DNA from: Microcyclospora pomicola
Taxonomy: Eukaryota > Ascomycota > Dothideomycetes > Capnodiales
Reading direction: 5' to 3'
Assembly (NCBI GenBank): GCA_002786065.1
Contig: NHNY01000001.1
Coordinates: forward strand, 1,984,001 to 2,048,000
DNA: 64,000 nt
The notes beneath the pieces were generated by a model. That model saw nothing but the letters and a program-made list of their open reading frames with translations. It ran no database searches and was not told the origin of the DNA. Below, in pieces: positions 46,518 to 58,127 of the stretch. Positions within the stretch are counted from its first letter, which is position 1. The number at the start of each line of letters is the position of its first letter. Made by a program: the position numbers and the translations under genes.

Positions 46518-47076
46518 GATCAAGATGATGCTACAGATTCAGTTGAGATGATTCAATTGACTTCTCGCCGTAGCACGGGCCACTGGGTCTCCAGGCCAAA
46601 TGAAGGAATGGAACCGTGAAGTACCTTACCTATGCAGGAGAGTGTACCGTCTGGGAAATATCATGAGTCTAGAAACGAGTCGGAAGAGTACGCGAGAAGG
46701 ATTTGCTTTACCGATGTGCCATTTCTTTTCACATTCCTTCCAGAGGCACTTCATCGAACATGTTTCTTACGATAACGAATGATACGATGAGAGACGAACT
46801 GCCCGAGTATGTAAAGCCACGAGCAAGATTAGACTCACTGTATCGAAATCAAGTGACTTCACCAAGGTTGCGATGTGAGAAAACATGTTGCTCATCCCTG
46901 CAGTGCTCTTCAAAACACTGCCGTGGTGATGCATCTGTATCAAAGCCTACGTATGTCTTCTATCGGGACCGTCATTGCTCCATGACCGTGAGATGTCGTG
47001 TAATTATGAGCAAGTCTTCCTTAAACCCCAGATGGTGTCGTTCTGTACATACTCACACCCTCCAGCGTCAACTTTG
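46518..47076. other. Intergenic between convergent genes
   Basis: This stretch lies between the stop codons of the small secreted protein gene and the GNAT gene. No gene or repeat is seen. Confidence 0.5.
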
Positions 47077-47824
47077 TCATTTTCGCAGCTTTGGCTCCCT
47101 CATCATACACACTGTGAAACTCGTGCCACCAAGACAAACCTCGTCGCCGTGCACCTTGAACCCGTGCTCAGCGTAGAGGAATCGGCCTGCGGGTGAAGCA
47201 GTCAGATAGGCCACTGCGCCGTCCTCGTCTGCTTTCTCAGTTCCAATCCGCATGAGCATGCTCGCGATCCCCTGCCGCTGATAGGCAGGATCGACCGCAA
47301 TGGACCCAAGGCCTGCAATGGGTCAGCTTCCACATCATCTGGGATAGGCCTATGGGGTAGATCCTTCGAAGATGAGATCTGAGTAAGTACGACGCATGCT
47401 GAGAAGAGATACACATACACCAGAACGAATTGTCATCCCCAAAGATCTCCTTCCGCAACGACGCCATTCGCTTCGTACACGCTCGCACCGTTTCTGCATC
47501 CATACACGCTGGATAGGTCACATCCGTCCAGCGATCGTCGGCGCCTTTCTGCGCGAAATGCCCAGGTCGAAACCATTGAGCATACGCGACGATCTGGTCT
47601 GGGGCATTGACGGGCGTGACCTTGAACGAGAGATCGTGGATGCTATGCTGCATCATGCCAACGCGCCAGGCGAAGAGCTCCTCTCGTGGCGTGAGATGTG
47701 CTCGTTCGGGAGGGCACATGATTGCGTGGAAAGGGTCTCCGGCGAAAGCTTTCTCCTGAACCATGGTCATCGCTGCGGCGTCGGCTGTTGTGGCCGCACT
47801 GATGCGGTACTTCTGCGTGGTCAT
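47077..47824 (-). CDS. GNAT-family N-acetyltransferase
   Basis: Exons 47824-47419 and 47312-47077, with a 106-nt intron, give 213 residues. The acetyl-CoA binding motif A is intact across the junction (CLGSIAVDPAYQRQGIAS), preceded by the strand SFKVTPVNAPDQIVAYAQW, and followed by EDGAVAYLTASPAGRFLYAEHGF, the usual motif B. Fungal enzymes of this layout acetylate small amines or protein N-termini; the substrate cannot be told from sequence. No signal peptide is present, so it is probably cytosolic. Confidence 0.87.
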
Positions 47825-49072
47825 TGTGAGGATCAGGGTGTTGTACGTGAGACTGATGCTGACAAGCTATTGACTTCTACGGGGTTTGTGGATATGCATC
47901 ATCGGGAGATTCGATGTGTATCAGTAGACGTGTGCATATATATAGATCTGCATACGAGCTGATTCACGAAGGATTTCAGCCTCTCCTTAGGTTGACACCT
48001 TATCTACGGTGTTGTGAGAACGGCGGAGTTGAGTGGAACTCCGTCTGTGATGCGGCTTGTGAATGTGTTTGGAATCTGCTGGGTAACATGCCATCCCAAG
48101 TCTTTACACGGAAGGGTTTCATCAAAGAGCAGCTTCTGGGCATGGAGACAGCAGCGGCGTATCAGACGGCATAGACGTGAGGCCCGAGAGCTTTACCTTG
48201 ATATTGCTGTACACTCTGGCACAAACGGATAGTATCCAGGCACACACGTCCATTTACAGATCTAGAGAATACAGGACAATTTGTATGAACAGGACCAATC
48301 GCGCAAATAGGCTTCGATGCGAGTCTCCTTCATGGTCAATAACGAGAGAACGGTCAGGAGAGAGCCTGATGACAAGTCAATAATGGGCAATCGATGAGGA
48401 AAGGAGAGTCTAGGCATATCCATAGCTGTAGCGGCCGCTCACGATACCTCCAGCTTCGCCTCCGCCTGCGAGTGCTTCTTCTCTTGCCGTATGATGACTT
48501 CGCGCCAGCATTATCTCACCCCCGTCCAATAGCATGGCTTCGAAAGGGTATCGCAGATACGAATGCCACCCTTCATGATTAAATCCACAACTCATTGATT
48601 CTGTTGGACATCTTCGAATCATCGTATCCTGTTCGAAGCCTGCTAAATTTAAGCAAGCGCGAAAGAGACAACGACCCCACCATGCATTCGCTGCTTCGCT
48701 CACGATAACATACTTGACAAAGCTCAGCAGACGCGACAACTGTCAGCCAGAACATGGGAATGCGTATCGAAGCACTACTTTCACCGAAGATCGGATCATC
48801 GGAGAGACTGAGGACTGATACCTTATGCTAGCAATGATGATCAGAGTGCTTGGTGTCACAGACGAAGGATCACTCCGCGGGGCAAAGCATGCTGCGCCTT
48901 AGAGCTAATTTAGATCAGCGACCTCACTCAGCCATGTTTGTCGGAGCTGGTTTAAATCATGATGGTCGCCACAATCTGGACTTCTGATGAATTGCAGACT
49001 ACTACAGATTCCGCAGATCCGTAGTTCAATAGTCTCCGTAGGTGCTGTATCTGACACCTTGGGTTGAACATC
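47825..49072. other. Intergenic between divergent genes
   Basis: This is the shared upstream region of the GNAT gene (minus) and the arrestin gene (plus). A 109-codon minus frame at 48410-48739 lacks an ATG at its start and any motif. Nothing else is seen. Confidence 0.5.
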
Positions 49073-50422
49073 ATGGCAGTCGGCACGCTCTACTGTCGCA
49101 TTGTCCTTGACCAGCCTGGCCGTATCCATTGCGGCACAGCCGACGTTGTGACTGGCAACGTGGTCCTGACATACCAGCGATCTTCAGACAACGATGCCGA
49201 CTTATTCGGCCCTCTCTTGGTGAGGGTTGCTTTCCATGGCCGTGCCAAAACCAAGATCCGGATCCGACGGAACAATACCACCCACACATATCGAGGACGA
49301 GTGCCGCTGTTTGCATTCGGGGTCACGCTGTTCGATGGGCCATTTCGAGCTGCCCCGGGTGCCGCACACTCATTTCCGTTCTCTCTGAAGTTTCCAGCGC
49401 GGCCGGATCCATCTCTGTACGTCGACGAGTGGAGCGAGGACTTCAGATTCCGGAGCCAGACGCTTCCGCCAACCATGACGATGCACTACAGCGGCATGTT
49501 TAATCATTTCGACTGCTTCAACGAATACCGCATCGGCGCCGAGGCGAAGATGAGCAACATCGACATCAGGATCGTGAACATGAACGAAGAGCAGGAACCA
49601 CATGTTCTTTACGAGCAACCACGGATTCCAATTGAGGCAGTGTCTACTACGCAGCATCCTACCACGCCCTCGCACTTCACCATCCAGAACGAGTACCTCC
49701 TTCCTGAAGCCAACCGCCCCAGCGGCTTCAAAGCGAAAACCAAAGCCATCTTCACCTCGGACTTCTACCCCAAGTACGTCTTCGATCTCATCCTCTCCGC
49801 GCCCCGTCACGCCTACGTCGGCGAGCGTATAGTCTTTAACGCCGTGATGCGACCAACCTCCGAGGTCTCCACCGGCATGGTCGTCCCCGACATCACTCTC
49901 CGCGATTTTACTGTCACGCTCGAGTCCGAGACCCAGGTGCGCGCGCCACGCCCATTCCTCTCGTTCTCCGAGCCGGAATCACACGGGACAGAACCATGCT
50001 TCACCTCGACGGGCGGACCCCAAGTCCCCGGCCCGTTCTCCAAGGCAAACGAGTTCCAACAGCTCATCCGCACCGCCCGCCTGATTGACTTGCCTACCTC
50101 GTTCGCCACGACCAACATCATGCGCTCGTATCGCATGAAGGTGAAGTTCGTACTCACAGGCGCCGAGAAGCACTTCACCGTGAAGCAAGAATACCCACTT
50201 GTCGTACACCCGCCGATTGAGGGCGCTGAGGTGGTCGGTGGCCCATCGATGGCGACGGGATCTGGGAGCGCGCAGGCTCGGACGAATGAGAGTGATTCGC
50301 AGATGGAGGCCGGTCCGTCGACGGGAGGCGCTGGCTCCTCTGTGCCACCGCCTCGGTATGAGGCGCCGCCACCGGATTATGAGAAGCATGAAGCTGCCTC
50401 GCCAATGGAATTGCGTGGGTAG
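49073..50422 (+). CDS. Arrestin-like protein with PY motifs (Rsp5 adaptor)
   Basis: A single exon encodes 449 residues from the ATG at 49073. The beta-sandwich arrestin N domain (about 1-170: GTLYCRIVLDQPGRIHCGT, VRVAFHGRAKT, HSFPFSLKFPARPDPSL) and C domain (about 215-385: LILSAPRHAYVGERIVF) are followed by a low-complexity tail holding PPRY and PPDY near residue 425. These PY motifs bind WW domains of the HECT ubiquitin ligase Rsp5/HulA, and relatives direct ubiquitination and endocytosis of plasma-membrane permeases and receptors. It faces a DAL5-like permease gene tail to tail 205 bp away; a functional link is only suggested by position. Confidence 0.86.
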   Translation: MAVGTLYCRIVLDQPGRIHCGTADVVTGNVVLTYQRSSDNDADLFGPLLVRVAFHGRAKTKIRIRRNNTTHTYRGRVPLFAFGVTLFDGPFRAAPGAAHSFPFSLKFPARPDPSLYVDEWSEDFRFRSQTLPPTMTMHYSGMFNHFDCFNEYRIGAEAKMSNIDIRIVNMNEEQEPHVLYEQPRIPIEAVSTTQHPTTPSHFTIQNEYLLPEANRPSGFKAKTKAIFTSDFYPKYVFDLILSAPRHAYVGERIVFNAVMRPTSEVSTGMVVPDITLRDFTVTLESETQVRAPRPFLSFSEPESHGTEPCFTSTGGPQVPGPFSKANEFQQLIRTARLIDLPTSFATTNIMRSYRMKVKFVLTGAEKHFTVKQEYPLVVHPPIEGAEVVGGPSMATGSGSAQARTNESDSQMEAGPSTGGAGSSVPPPRYEAPPPDYEKHEAASPMELRG

Positions 50423-50627
50423 GAGCGCATGCGGGACGTGCGAACGTGAAACCGTTGCAAATTTTGGGGTGAGCGCGGCGTTTCTGTTTATGCTGGATCT
50501 GGGAAAGTCAGGCTGAACATGGTTATTACAAAGGGAGAAGATGTTCACCAACGTACTACTTTGGGTATGATACGTAAATTCACGACTATAACGAAGTAGT
50601 AATGCTCCATATCTCAACCTAGCCTAT

Positions 50628-52151
50628 TCACAATCGATATCGGAACTCCAAATTCTCCCGATCCGTCAAATCCGCGAACTCGACATCTTTAATATGGCTG
50701 ATGCCACGCACCTCAGCCAGCTTTTCTCTCCGCCGATTCTCCACCACATAGTAGACCTGCAGGGCGACTGTAAACATAGCGGCGACGGCGCATGTGACGA
50801 TGATGGTGACCTTGGCAGGGATGTACTCGGGCGAGCTGGCGGACGTGAACGTCAGCGGGCCGATGATGTTGCCGAGACAGAAGGACATGAGCAGCAGGGC
50901 GTTCATGGTAACCTTCTTCGTGTGGCCGGCGTAGTTGGCGGCGACCCAGCTGTAGAGCAGGGGCAGGCTGCTGCCGATGGCGTTGGTGAGATAGTTGCCA
51001 ATCAGCTTGCCGGCTTTGTTGCTGGCGGGGAGAAAGGCCATGAGGGCGCCGCCGATGATGCCGGGGACCAGGAGCGCGATGATCTGGACGCCGCGTTGGT
51101 TGTAGCGGCCAGCGAGGTATGTGGCGCATATGATGGAGATGATGGAGACGGCGCCGGACGGGATCTGCAGCAGTGCTGTCATTTCTGACGAGAAGCCGAA
51201 GCCGCGGATGATGGTCGCTTGGTAGCTGGAAATCGCGCCGTTGGGGATGGTGCCCGAGATGGTAATGAGGCTCAGAAGCCAAGTCTGGGGGTCCCGGAAG
51301 CACTCCAATACCTGTCGGGGCTTGAAGTGCTTGTTCTCGATCCCGGTCTGGTTCTCGCGAAGACGCTCCATGGCCCAGCATTTCTCGACATGGCTCAAGC
51401 GACTCTTCATCGGGTTGTCCGGAAGCATAAATACGACCAAGACCCCGATACAGCACGTCACGAGCCCCACGACCAGGAACATGATCTGCCACGATGTGAA
51501 GAGAGCGCCGTGGTAGTGTTGAAAGCCGAAGGACATCAGACTGCCGATGATCGTTCCGGTGCCAGTTCCTAAGTACCAGATTCCAACGCGAAGAGGCTGT
51601 TCGTGGCTTTTGTACCACATCGAAGTGATGAGCACCAATGACGGCGCCACAGCACTTTCGAAACAGCCCAACAGCGTCCGAGTGGTGACCAGACCAGCCC
51701 AGTTCTCGCACGCCGATGTCACTGTCACCATGACACCCCACAGGAACACCATGGTACCCAGATACTTGGCTGTCGGGAGTCTCTGCATGCCATATCCATG
51801 CGGGAACTCGAACGCCAGGTAGGTGACGTAGAATATCAAGGCGAGATAGCTGAATTGGGCTTTAGAGATGTGTGTGTCGGCTTGCAATCCCATGACATTG
51901 GCATAGTTGATCAGAGTCTTGTCCAGATATTGCAGGCAATAGCACGACCACATCAGTGGCATGACCATCCAGTCGATCTTACGTCGTAGCTTTCTTTCAT
52001 CTTCCAGCGTCATGATTGGGATTTCTCCTTCGTGGCGAAGGTAGTCCAGCGCAGCATCCGCATCGGATACGTCTTGAATCTCGCCATGCTGAAGTGTGTT
52101 TTCACGGCTCAGAGTTGCGTCGGCCTCTGCTTTCTCTCCCTTTTCAGACAT
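50628..52151 (-). CDS. MFS permease, DAL5/allantoate (ACS) family
   Basis: An intronless gene encodes 507 residues from the ATG at 52151. Twelve membrane segments are visible, with the family entry region RKIDWMVMPLMWSCYCLQYLDKTLINYANVMG. Other marks are the loop after helix 2 (QRLPTAKYLG), GIWYLGTGTGTIIGSLMSFG, and the cytosolic block DNPMKSRLSHVEKCWAMERL. The family imports organic anions and amines such as allantoate, ureidosuccinate, nicotinate, pantothenate or dipeptides. The substrate here is unknown. Both termini are cytosolic and Lys-rich, suitable for ubiquitination. Confidence 0.92.
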   Translation of the reverse strand: MSEKGEKAEADATLSRENTLQHGEIQDVSDADAALDYLRHEGEIPIMTLEDERKLRRKIDWMVMPLMWSCYCLQYLDKTLINYANVMGLQADTHISKAQFSYLALIFYVTYLAFEFPHGYGMQRLPTAKYLGTMVFLWGVMVTVTSACENWAGLVTTRTLLGCFESAVAPSLVLITSMWYKSHEQPLRVGIWYLGTGTGTIIGSLMSFGFQHYHGALFTSWQIMFLVVGLVTCCIGVLVVFMLPDNPMKSRLSHVEKCWAMERLRENQTGIENKHFKPRQVLECFRDPQTWLLSLITISGTIPNGAISSYQATIIRGFGFSSEMTALLQIPSGAVSIISIICATYLAGRYNQRGVQIIALLVPGIIGGALMAFLPASNKAGKLIGNYLTNAIGSSLPLLYSWVAANYAGHTKKVTMNALLLMSFCLGNIIGPLTFTSASSPEYIPAKVTIIVTCAVAAMFTVALQVYYVVENRRREKLAEVRGISHIKDVEFADLTDRENLEFRYRL

Positions 52152-55100
52152 GTTGAAGGGCAATGAAGAGTAGAGCAGAATGTCGAGCGCTGCGCGTGGG
52201 ACGGCACATTTAAGTCCATCATGTCAATTGCAAGAGATCCCTGCAGTGACATTGCTCCAGGGAACGGTCGAAAAAGTGCCGATTTGCCTTGATAAGGAAC
52301 CTCAACCATTTTAACGTGTCGAAGTCGTGACATGTCCACCAGTGGAGGTCATCAAACCCCACAAATCGTCTCTACTGATCATGTTGTATGTGGTTGTTAT
52401 AGCTCTTTGAGGTGGCTTTATCTTGATCATTTCCGAATCGGGCAGCTGTGTAGTCCGTCCATGCGTGCGGTCAGGGTCCTTCCGTGGACTGAAGGCTAGA
52501 TGACGTCAAGCATGAAATTGCTCTGATATTCCTACATGTACCGTATGTGAGTTGTCAATGACTGGAGTTTGCAGCGAAAAAGATGAGCTTCGGAGCTGGT
52601 ATTTCTGCTCAATACTTGGAGCATCCGTGTCAAGATACAAATCGTTGTTGAGGTGCACCCAGAAGCACTCGTATGGTTGCTGTCATGCGCAGGCTCGAAG
52701 CACATCATATGCAGAACTACATGTAGGGGCTGAGATGAGGTAGTTGCTCTGCCTATTAACTGACATATAAGCTGCAACATGCACATCACCTAGCGCAGTC
52801 CACGCAGTCAATCAATTCGATCAGCATTTCTGAGAGATGCATTTGCTTGTTCTGTAGTGTCGACTCTCACACATCATGATCTGAGAATACGTTACGATAC
52901 CACTCCTTTCTGGAAAGCCGGTAAGCAAAAGCAGATGCCTCCGGGAGTCCTACAATGCATGGACGGGGCACATTGCCCAGTCTGGATATCTCGATTTCGC
53001 TGAGGTCCTGTCCATCTCAAGTCGCATTGGGTATCCACGTCCGTTGACCGTTGTCACGAATGCCAGTGACTTGGGACAAAGAATTGAGATCGAGGAATAC
53101 ATCCCGCTGATGTACTACACGACGATCCGCCACGTGCGTAATGGTGCTATCTTCAACCTCATGCAGAAGACCGCTAACGCGACTCAGGAGCGTGCTCCGT
53201 GACAATTCACGTGTATGGTGCGATATGCAATGTTCATCCACCCGTGGCACAGCGTGCTCTCCACGTGTGCACACGCTCGAAGCTTTCCTCGTACCGTTCT
53301 TGACCTTCCGTCAGCTTCGGCGCTTTTGACTGGAATTGATCAGTGATTGCTGGGTTCTGCAGATCGTCTACGTCAAGGCACTGGAAACTATGGCATCTCG
53401 CCATCCACAGTAAGCCGAGAGAGCGAGTGAGACTGTTAATGGCGGCGCCAATAGCTGATCATGAGATGATGACTCGACCTCATAAGATAATATGCGGAGG
53501 ACGATGCATCACGATCCCTCCGACGAGCAGAGGTTTATGGCACGATGGATGATCCGAGCCGAACTACTGTTACATTAGTCGAGGTGCGTACTTTGCCTGG
53601 AGCGCATAAGCAAAACCTCTAATGATCCAGTCATATTTCAGTTACGGCAGCACGTTGACACACCTGGCGAGCAAGGATACAGTCTTGTCGGCAGGATCAA
53701 CTCCGGATTGAGTCAATCCGTGATGCAGAGACGCGCCGCCCACAAGATAGATGTGATTGCAGGGGTGTGACCTGAATGAGCAGGGAGAAATCGATCATCG
53801 CCCGATGCCAGAAAGTTCACAGTCGTCAATTGCCAACCCTGGGGGCGGAGGACGATGCGAGCAGACGAATCATGTCGAGGCGTATACCCTTCGACCCTTC
53901 TTCTTGATGCTGTTGGTGTGCTGAAGCGGGTCACGCGGTAAGTAACGGTCGACCAGGGACCTATAAGCCTTCGTAACGGCGCAGAGAGAGCTGGTAGCGA
54001 CGTACGAAGGATTATTATTGATGCACAGTCTCAAGACAGCGATAGCGTTATCTTCTTCCCGCAGCGACGCAGCGCTGTAGGGGGCCACAGCAGCCATCGC
54101 TGGTGCACAGGCACACAGGCACGTCGCTTCAAGCCCCACGCCGCCGTTATTCTGCAATATGGTTACTAGCGGGCTTTCAGTACAGCGCACGTCACTGCAA
54201 AGGCCATGGGTCCACTCCCATGTGTCCTGAGAAGCCACACGTCTGCTAGACCGAGGCGAATGACCAGGTTCGCTCACCGTACCGTGCCTCCATATACCTT
54301 GGACCCGTGATTTGCAGATCTGTGACCGGAAGTCTGAACTCTTGACCCGGAAACTGGCAGAGGAGAGCGGGTTGATCGATTGAGCAGATGCGAATGAGGG
54401 ATTCCTGCATGGGGAATGACTGACAAGCATAACTGGGTGCCTTCCCAATGAGGAAAGCCGGGCTTGCGCGAGTCTTGATTCGTCATTCCTGGTAGCGATG
54501 ATGATATTGAGGGGCCAGGGCACTCTTCTGGCAAACGTGAGCTGGAACTAGCACGGTAGGTACAGTGATGGCGCATGGCATGACACACGGCGCACCCATT
54601 CGGTGGGCGATGCGGTGGTCAGGCTTTACCGGTGGGTTACGAGGCCAAGTGCCCAGCCAGGGATGCGCGCTGCGTCGGAGGCGGCCGTGCGTTACCTGGG
54701 CGAAGGGCTTGAATGATGATCCCCGGTTCAGACCGACAAAGTAGTAGAGACACACAGGAGGTTTCACAGAGAGCATACCAAATGATACCATACTGTAGTG
54801 ATAAAGTGTCGCAGAGGGCTCGCTATTCGCAGCCAATGAGCCGAAATGCTGCGATGCTAGCGTAGAAATCTGCAGCTCGCGAAGATGCGCCATTGGCCGG
54901 TTCGTAGCGCACAGGCCATCTGTGTATCGCACGCAGCGCCACGCTAGGATCGCATGGCCGGCGGGTCAGTGAAGGATCAGCAAGGTATAGCGTGGTGAGC
55001 GTGTAAATGCTCCTGCCGCCCATAGGGTCGGGGATGGAGGTGCGCTAGGGAGAGAGATTGAAAGAGAGTGAGAGTGGTGAGAACGCGCGAGAGGATCAAC

Positions 55101-55299
55101 AGAGAAGCAAGAGATCAGGAGTCGGTCTAGAGGCTTGGAGTGAAATGCTTGGCTAACTCAGAGAGCAGGTTCATCATGTTGAATTATAAAGGTAAGGTGC
55201 GCTGGATATACAGCGCTAGCCTGATCTATTTTTTTGGATGGTCCAAACATGCCCTTTCGGCCCTCCCAAATGACATCAATCTATGTGGTTTTGTTCGTA
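52152..55299. other. 3.1-kb region with no intact gene
   Basis: Open frames up to 217 codons (53870-54523, minus) overlap competing frames and show no family feature. A possible protein remnant sits at 53642-53770. A GA-rich stretch at 55048-55110 (GAGAGAGATTGAAAGAGAG) is the only simple-sequence feature. The segment contains no RNA gene that I can recognise. Confidence 0.5.
53642..53770 (-). pseudogene. Short protein-like remnant, possible oxidoreductase tail
   Basis: On the minus strand one frame reads SHPCNHIYLVGGASLHHG and continues through DPADKTVSLLARCVN to a stop at 53642. The layout recalls the C-terminal FAD-domain strand and last helix of GMC-like oxidoreductases (NLFVVG-S-x-P...TLxALALR), but the match is weak. 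The bases just upstream continue the sense only in another frame, so any gene here is broken. The neighbourhood has no further exons that I can support. Confidence 0.25.
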
Positions 55300-56166
55300 T
55301 CATGACAGCGTCGTCTCTTGTCGACTTGAGGGGGAGTTTCGAGGTTGACGGAAGTGTAATCGTTTAACGTGGTCGAGCTGGGAGGAAAGTCAGTGAATGT
55401 TGAGCTGCGCTGGGACTGTTTGTAGTCTTACCATATTGTCTCTCCGACTGAACACTCGATTGCAACCTTTCCACTCGCAGACGATGCTCGGGCGATGGCT
55501 CGCTTCATGTCTCTCTCGATCTTTCGCATCTGCAAAGCTGGGCTGCCAGGATTGCGGACAACCAGTCACTCGGCATGGTAGTCTCTTGATATGTCTCTTC
55601 AGATGTTTCCGAAAGTCGCATGGTCGCTTGAACACTGTGGACGACTTGCAATCGGGATGTGAGCACACAAACTTCCGTCGCTCCTGCGAGCGATACCGCC
55701 GTGATTGTGGCTCGTATTGTAGGTGGGTAGGGAAGACTTCCTTGTCCAGTTGGTTGAAGTCAGGGGTTGTGTCTATTGACCCTCCAAGTTCTGCGTATGG
55801 CGTGGTTGATGTGGACATGTCGAAGTCTGTTGAGGAGCCGAGAGAACAGGTCGAGCTGAGATCGTCGAAGCCTAGCTGATGTAGCCAGTCGGGCTCTGAT
55901 GAGTCGAGAGATGATGCCGTAGACGCGAGTCGTGTCAGTGGTGTATATGTATTGGGAAGCATCTCAGGCAGTCTGTAACTGTCTACTTTGGGTAGACTCT
56001 GGTCGAACGGATAGTCGCATGCTGCAAGTGGTTCGTCCATGGACGCCACAAGTGGGTGCCATGGCCCTTGTTGTTGACACGAAGGCCATTGAACTGTGTT
56101 GTAGAAAGAGTCATCCTGCTGGCGACCGACGGCTGGAACCATAGCTGGAGCGTTGAACGTGAACAT
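55300..56166 (-). CDS. C2H2 zinc-finger transcription factor
   Basis: Exons 56166-55432 and 55377-55300 give 270 residues. The N-terminal 160 residues are Ser/Thr/Pro-rich with acidic patches (EPDWLHQLGFDDL), which would suit activation. Three fingers lie in a row near residues 170-260: CSHPDC...HLKRH, CRVTGC...HEASH and CEWKGCNRVFSRRDNML-DHVKRLH. The last finger is completed only by the second exon, which supports the splice. The finger-like start SRRYRSQERRKFVC is basic. Small fungal factors of this type act in development or stress; the target is unknown. Confidence 0.85.
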
Positions 56167-58127
56167 GACTGCGTTGGTCGTGATGTATGTTTTGGAAGAG
56201 TGAACACTGGTTGGGAGGGCAGACGAGAAGTATTAATTCGTCTTGAATGATCGACCAGTGAAGTCATATGGCAGAGACAAGTCGTCCACTGCTCGTATCT
56301 TAGTCAGAAGCCAAGGTCGTGTTGGAGGCGGTGCGGGATGATCATCATACCACATGGTTGCGCACGAGCCTTAGCGCATGGCTTCGGAGCGTGAGACTAG
56401 TTCTAATCTAAGCCTTGTAGTTTCAGACCCAATATGCTGAAGCCCCGGCAGCTGGGCCGCCAGAGGGAGGCATGCATCGACGAGCCGTGATTTGCGGGTT
56501 CGAACCGAAGCAAAGTATCTTGGTTGTCCAGCACCACTTGGCTGGCTTTAGAAGGGGTCTCAGCTGGCTGAGCGTAACATGCGATTGCGAGCATCGCGAC
56601 ACTATTGTGCGAGCTCAACTCAATCTATTTGGTGGGTCCATCTTCTCTCAGTACCATAGCTATTCTGATATCATGAGATCAATACTCGGACTGTCTTGTG
56701 GTAAGTGGTACTGTTACCAATGTGATCATCGCCTCTAGGAGACCGATGCCAGAGAGGACAATCGATGTTGAGCTTGTCGGATTACCGCTTTCGGAATAGT
56801 GAAGGAAGAGGGTCGGTACTACCTCAATGATCTGCATGTCGAACATCGAGGATCTTGCAAGCATCAACGCTCCCCATCCCGTTGATGGGGGCTAGGAGAT
56901 CTTCACATGGCTGCGTCAAAGGTACCATCTCGGAAACAACTGATTCCGCCTGCCTTGTAAAGGCGGCTTAATCCTTCGATCCAAGTGGCAACCTTAGACG
57001 ACGTGATGCAGTTCCTTTGGCATGCCTTTGTCACATTTCATGCCAGCAATCTGCTAGATCTCGTAGGAATACGTCGACTTTGCGACGAGATTACCGATAG
57101 GAAGTGGGACGTGCTGGGTACGAGGTAATCCATAGAATCGTAGAACAATCGAATCCAAGGAGCAGTATCCGAACGGCCATGATCAGTCTGTCGAGCACTT
57201 GAAGTCTCGCGCGACGGCCACATAGTGTCATGGCTGAAGCGGTCTTCAGACGTCGATACTGTGGTATCTTATAGAGGCGCTCAGTGCCACTATACCGGCC
57301 TGGCATGGCACCATAGCTGTTCGATGGCGTCCTTTATTGAGCAGCGTGCTTCTACCATGATCCTGGGCCGTCGTACGCCATAGCTTCGAGGTGTGTGATC
57401 AGCATTGGCTAGCATCCAAAATGCCATACCTTCCTGTATATTGAGCAGCTTCGATCGGCGGGATAACATACCGCCAACCACGAACATGCGCATATTTTCT
57501 CCTGCGGTAGTCTGACCGTAGTTTTACGGTAGCATCCTTACGTAAGGTAGAAATTGAGTAGTTCGGCTACACCCGGGTAGGCCGCTTGCAGCCGGGTTGC
57601 TGCGATCAGGTTTCCGCTAGCTTCCCTTACATCTGAGCGAATCATGTACGTTTGGCAGAAATCGTCCCAAGACTGCATTAGAAACCCACTCGATCGGAGC
57701 TGTCATTGGCGTAGCCTCACTGCCACTTTCTGCCCCACGTGAGTCGGCCGATCGAGGGGCCTCAGTCTTGTGCCTCTTCACGCGCTTGACTGGCTGTGGC
57801 AAAGTCTTCCGGTGGTGGCAAGTCTTTTTCTACATTGTGTTTCTTATGCTCAGAGATGACGAGAAACACACGGTGTCTTGGAAGACGCGATTGCATGTCT
57901 ACATGTGTCTTGGAGACACAGAGATCCGCTTGTACGCCACATTCCAACAGACTCGAAAGCAAGTGATCGCGTCCAGGGCAGAACAACAGCTTGCGCCAGA
58001 CTCGGGGACAATGCGCTCGAGGTGCAGAGAACGATTCGACATAACGCACGACCAAAGGCTCGCAAGGTGAGCAGAAACGTAGCAGTACCTCTGCGGTATC
58101 AACTGGCCACTGCTGGCCGGTGTACTC
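56167..58127. other. Intergenic, upstream of two divergent genes
   Basis: This 2-kb stretch separates the C2H2 gene (minus) and the BTB gene (plus). Open frames up to 174 codons (57762-58286, minus) overlap the BTB gene start and show no family feature. No repeat or RNA gene is recognised. Confidence 0.5.

Noticed and set aside
50713-51741. 342-codon minus open frame
   Set aside because: It is an out-of-frame shadow of the DAL5-like permease on the same strand.
53870-54523. 217-codon minus-strand open frame
   Set aside because: No domain, competing overlapping frames, and composition unlike the real genes in the window.
56485-56510. GGGTTCGAACC text resembling a tRNA T-loop
   Set aside because: The flanking bases do not form a five-pair stem and no cloverleaf can be drawn around it.
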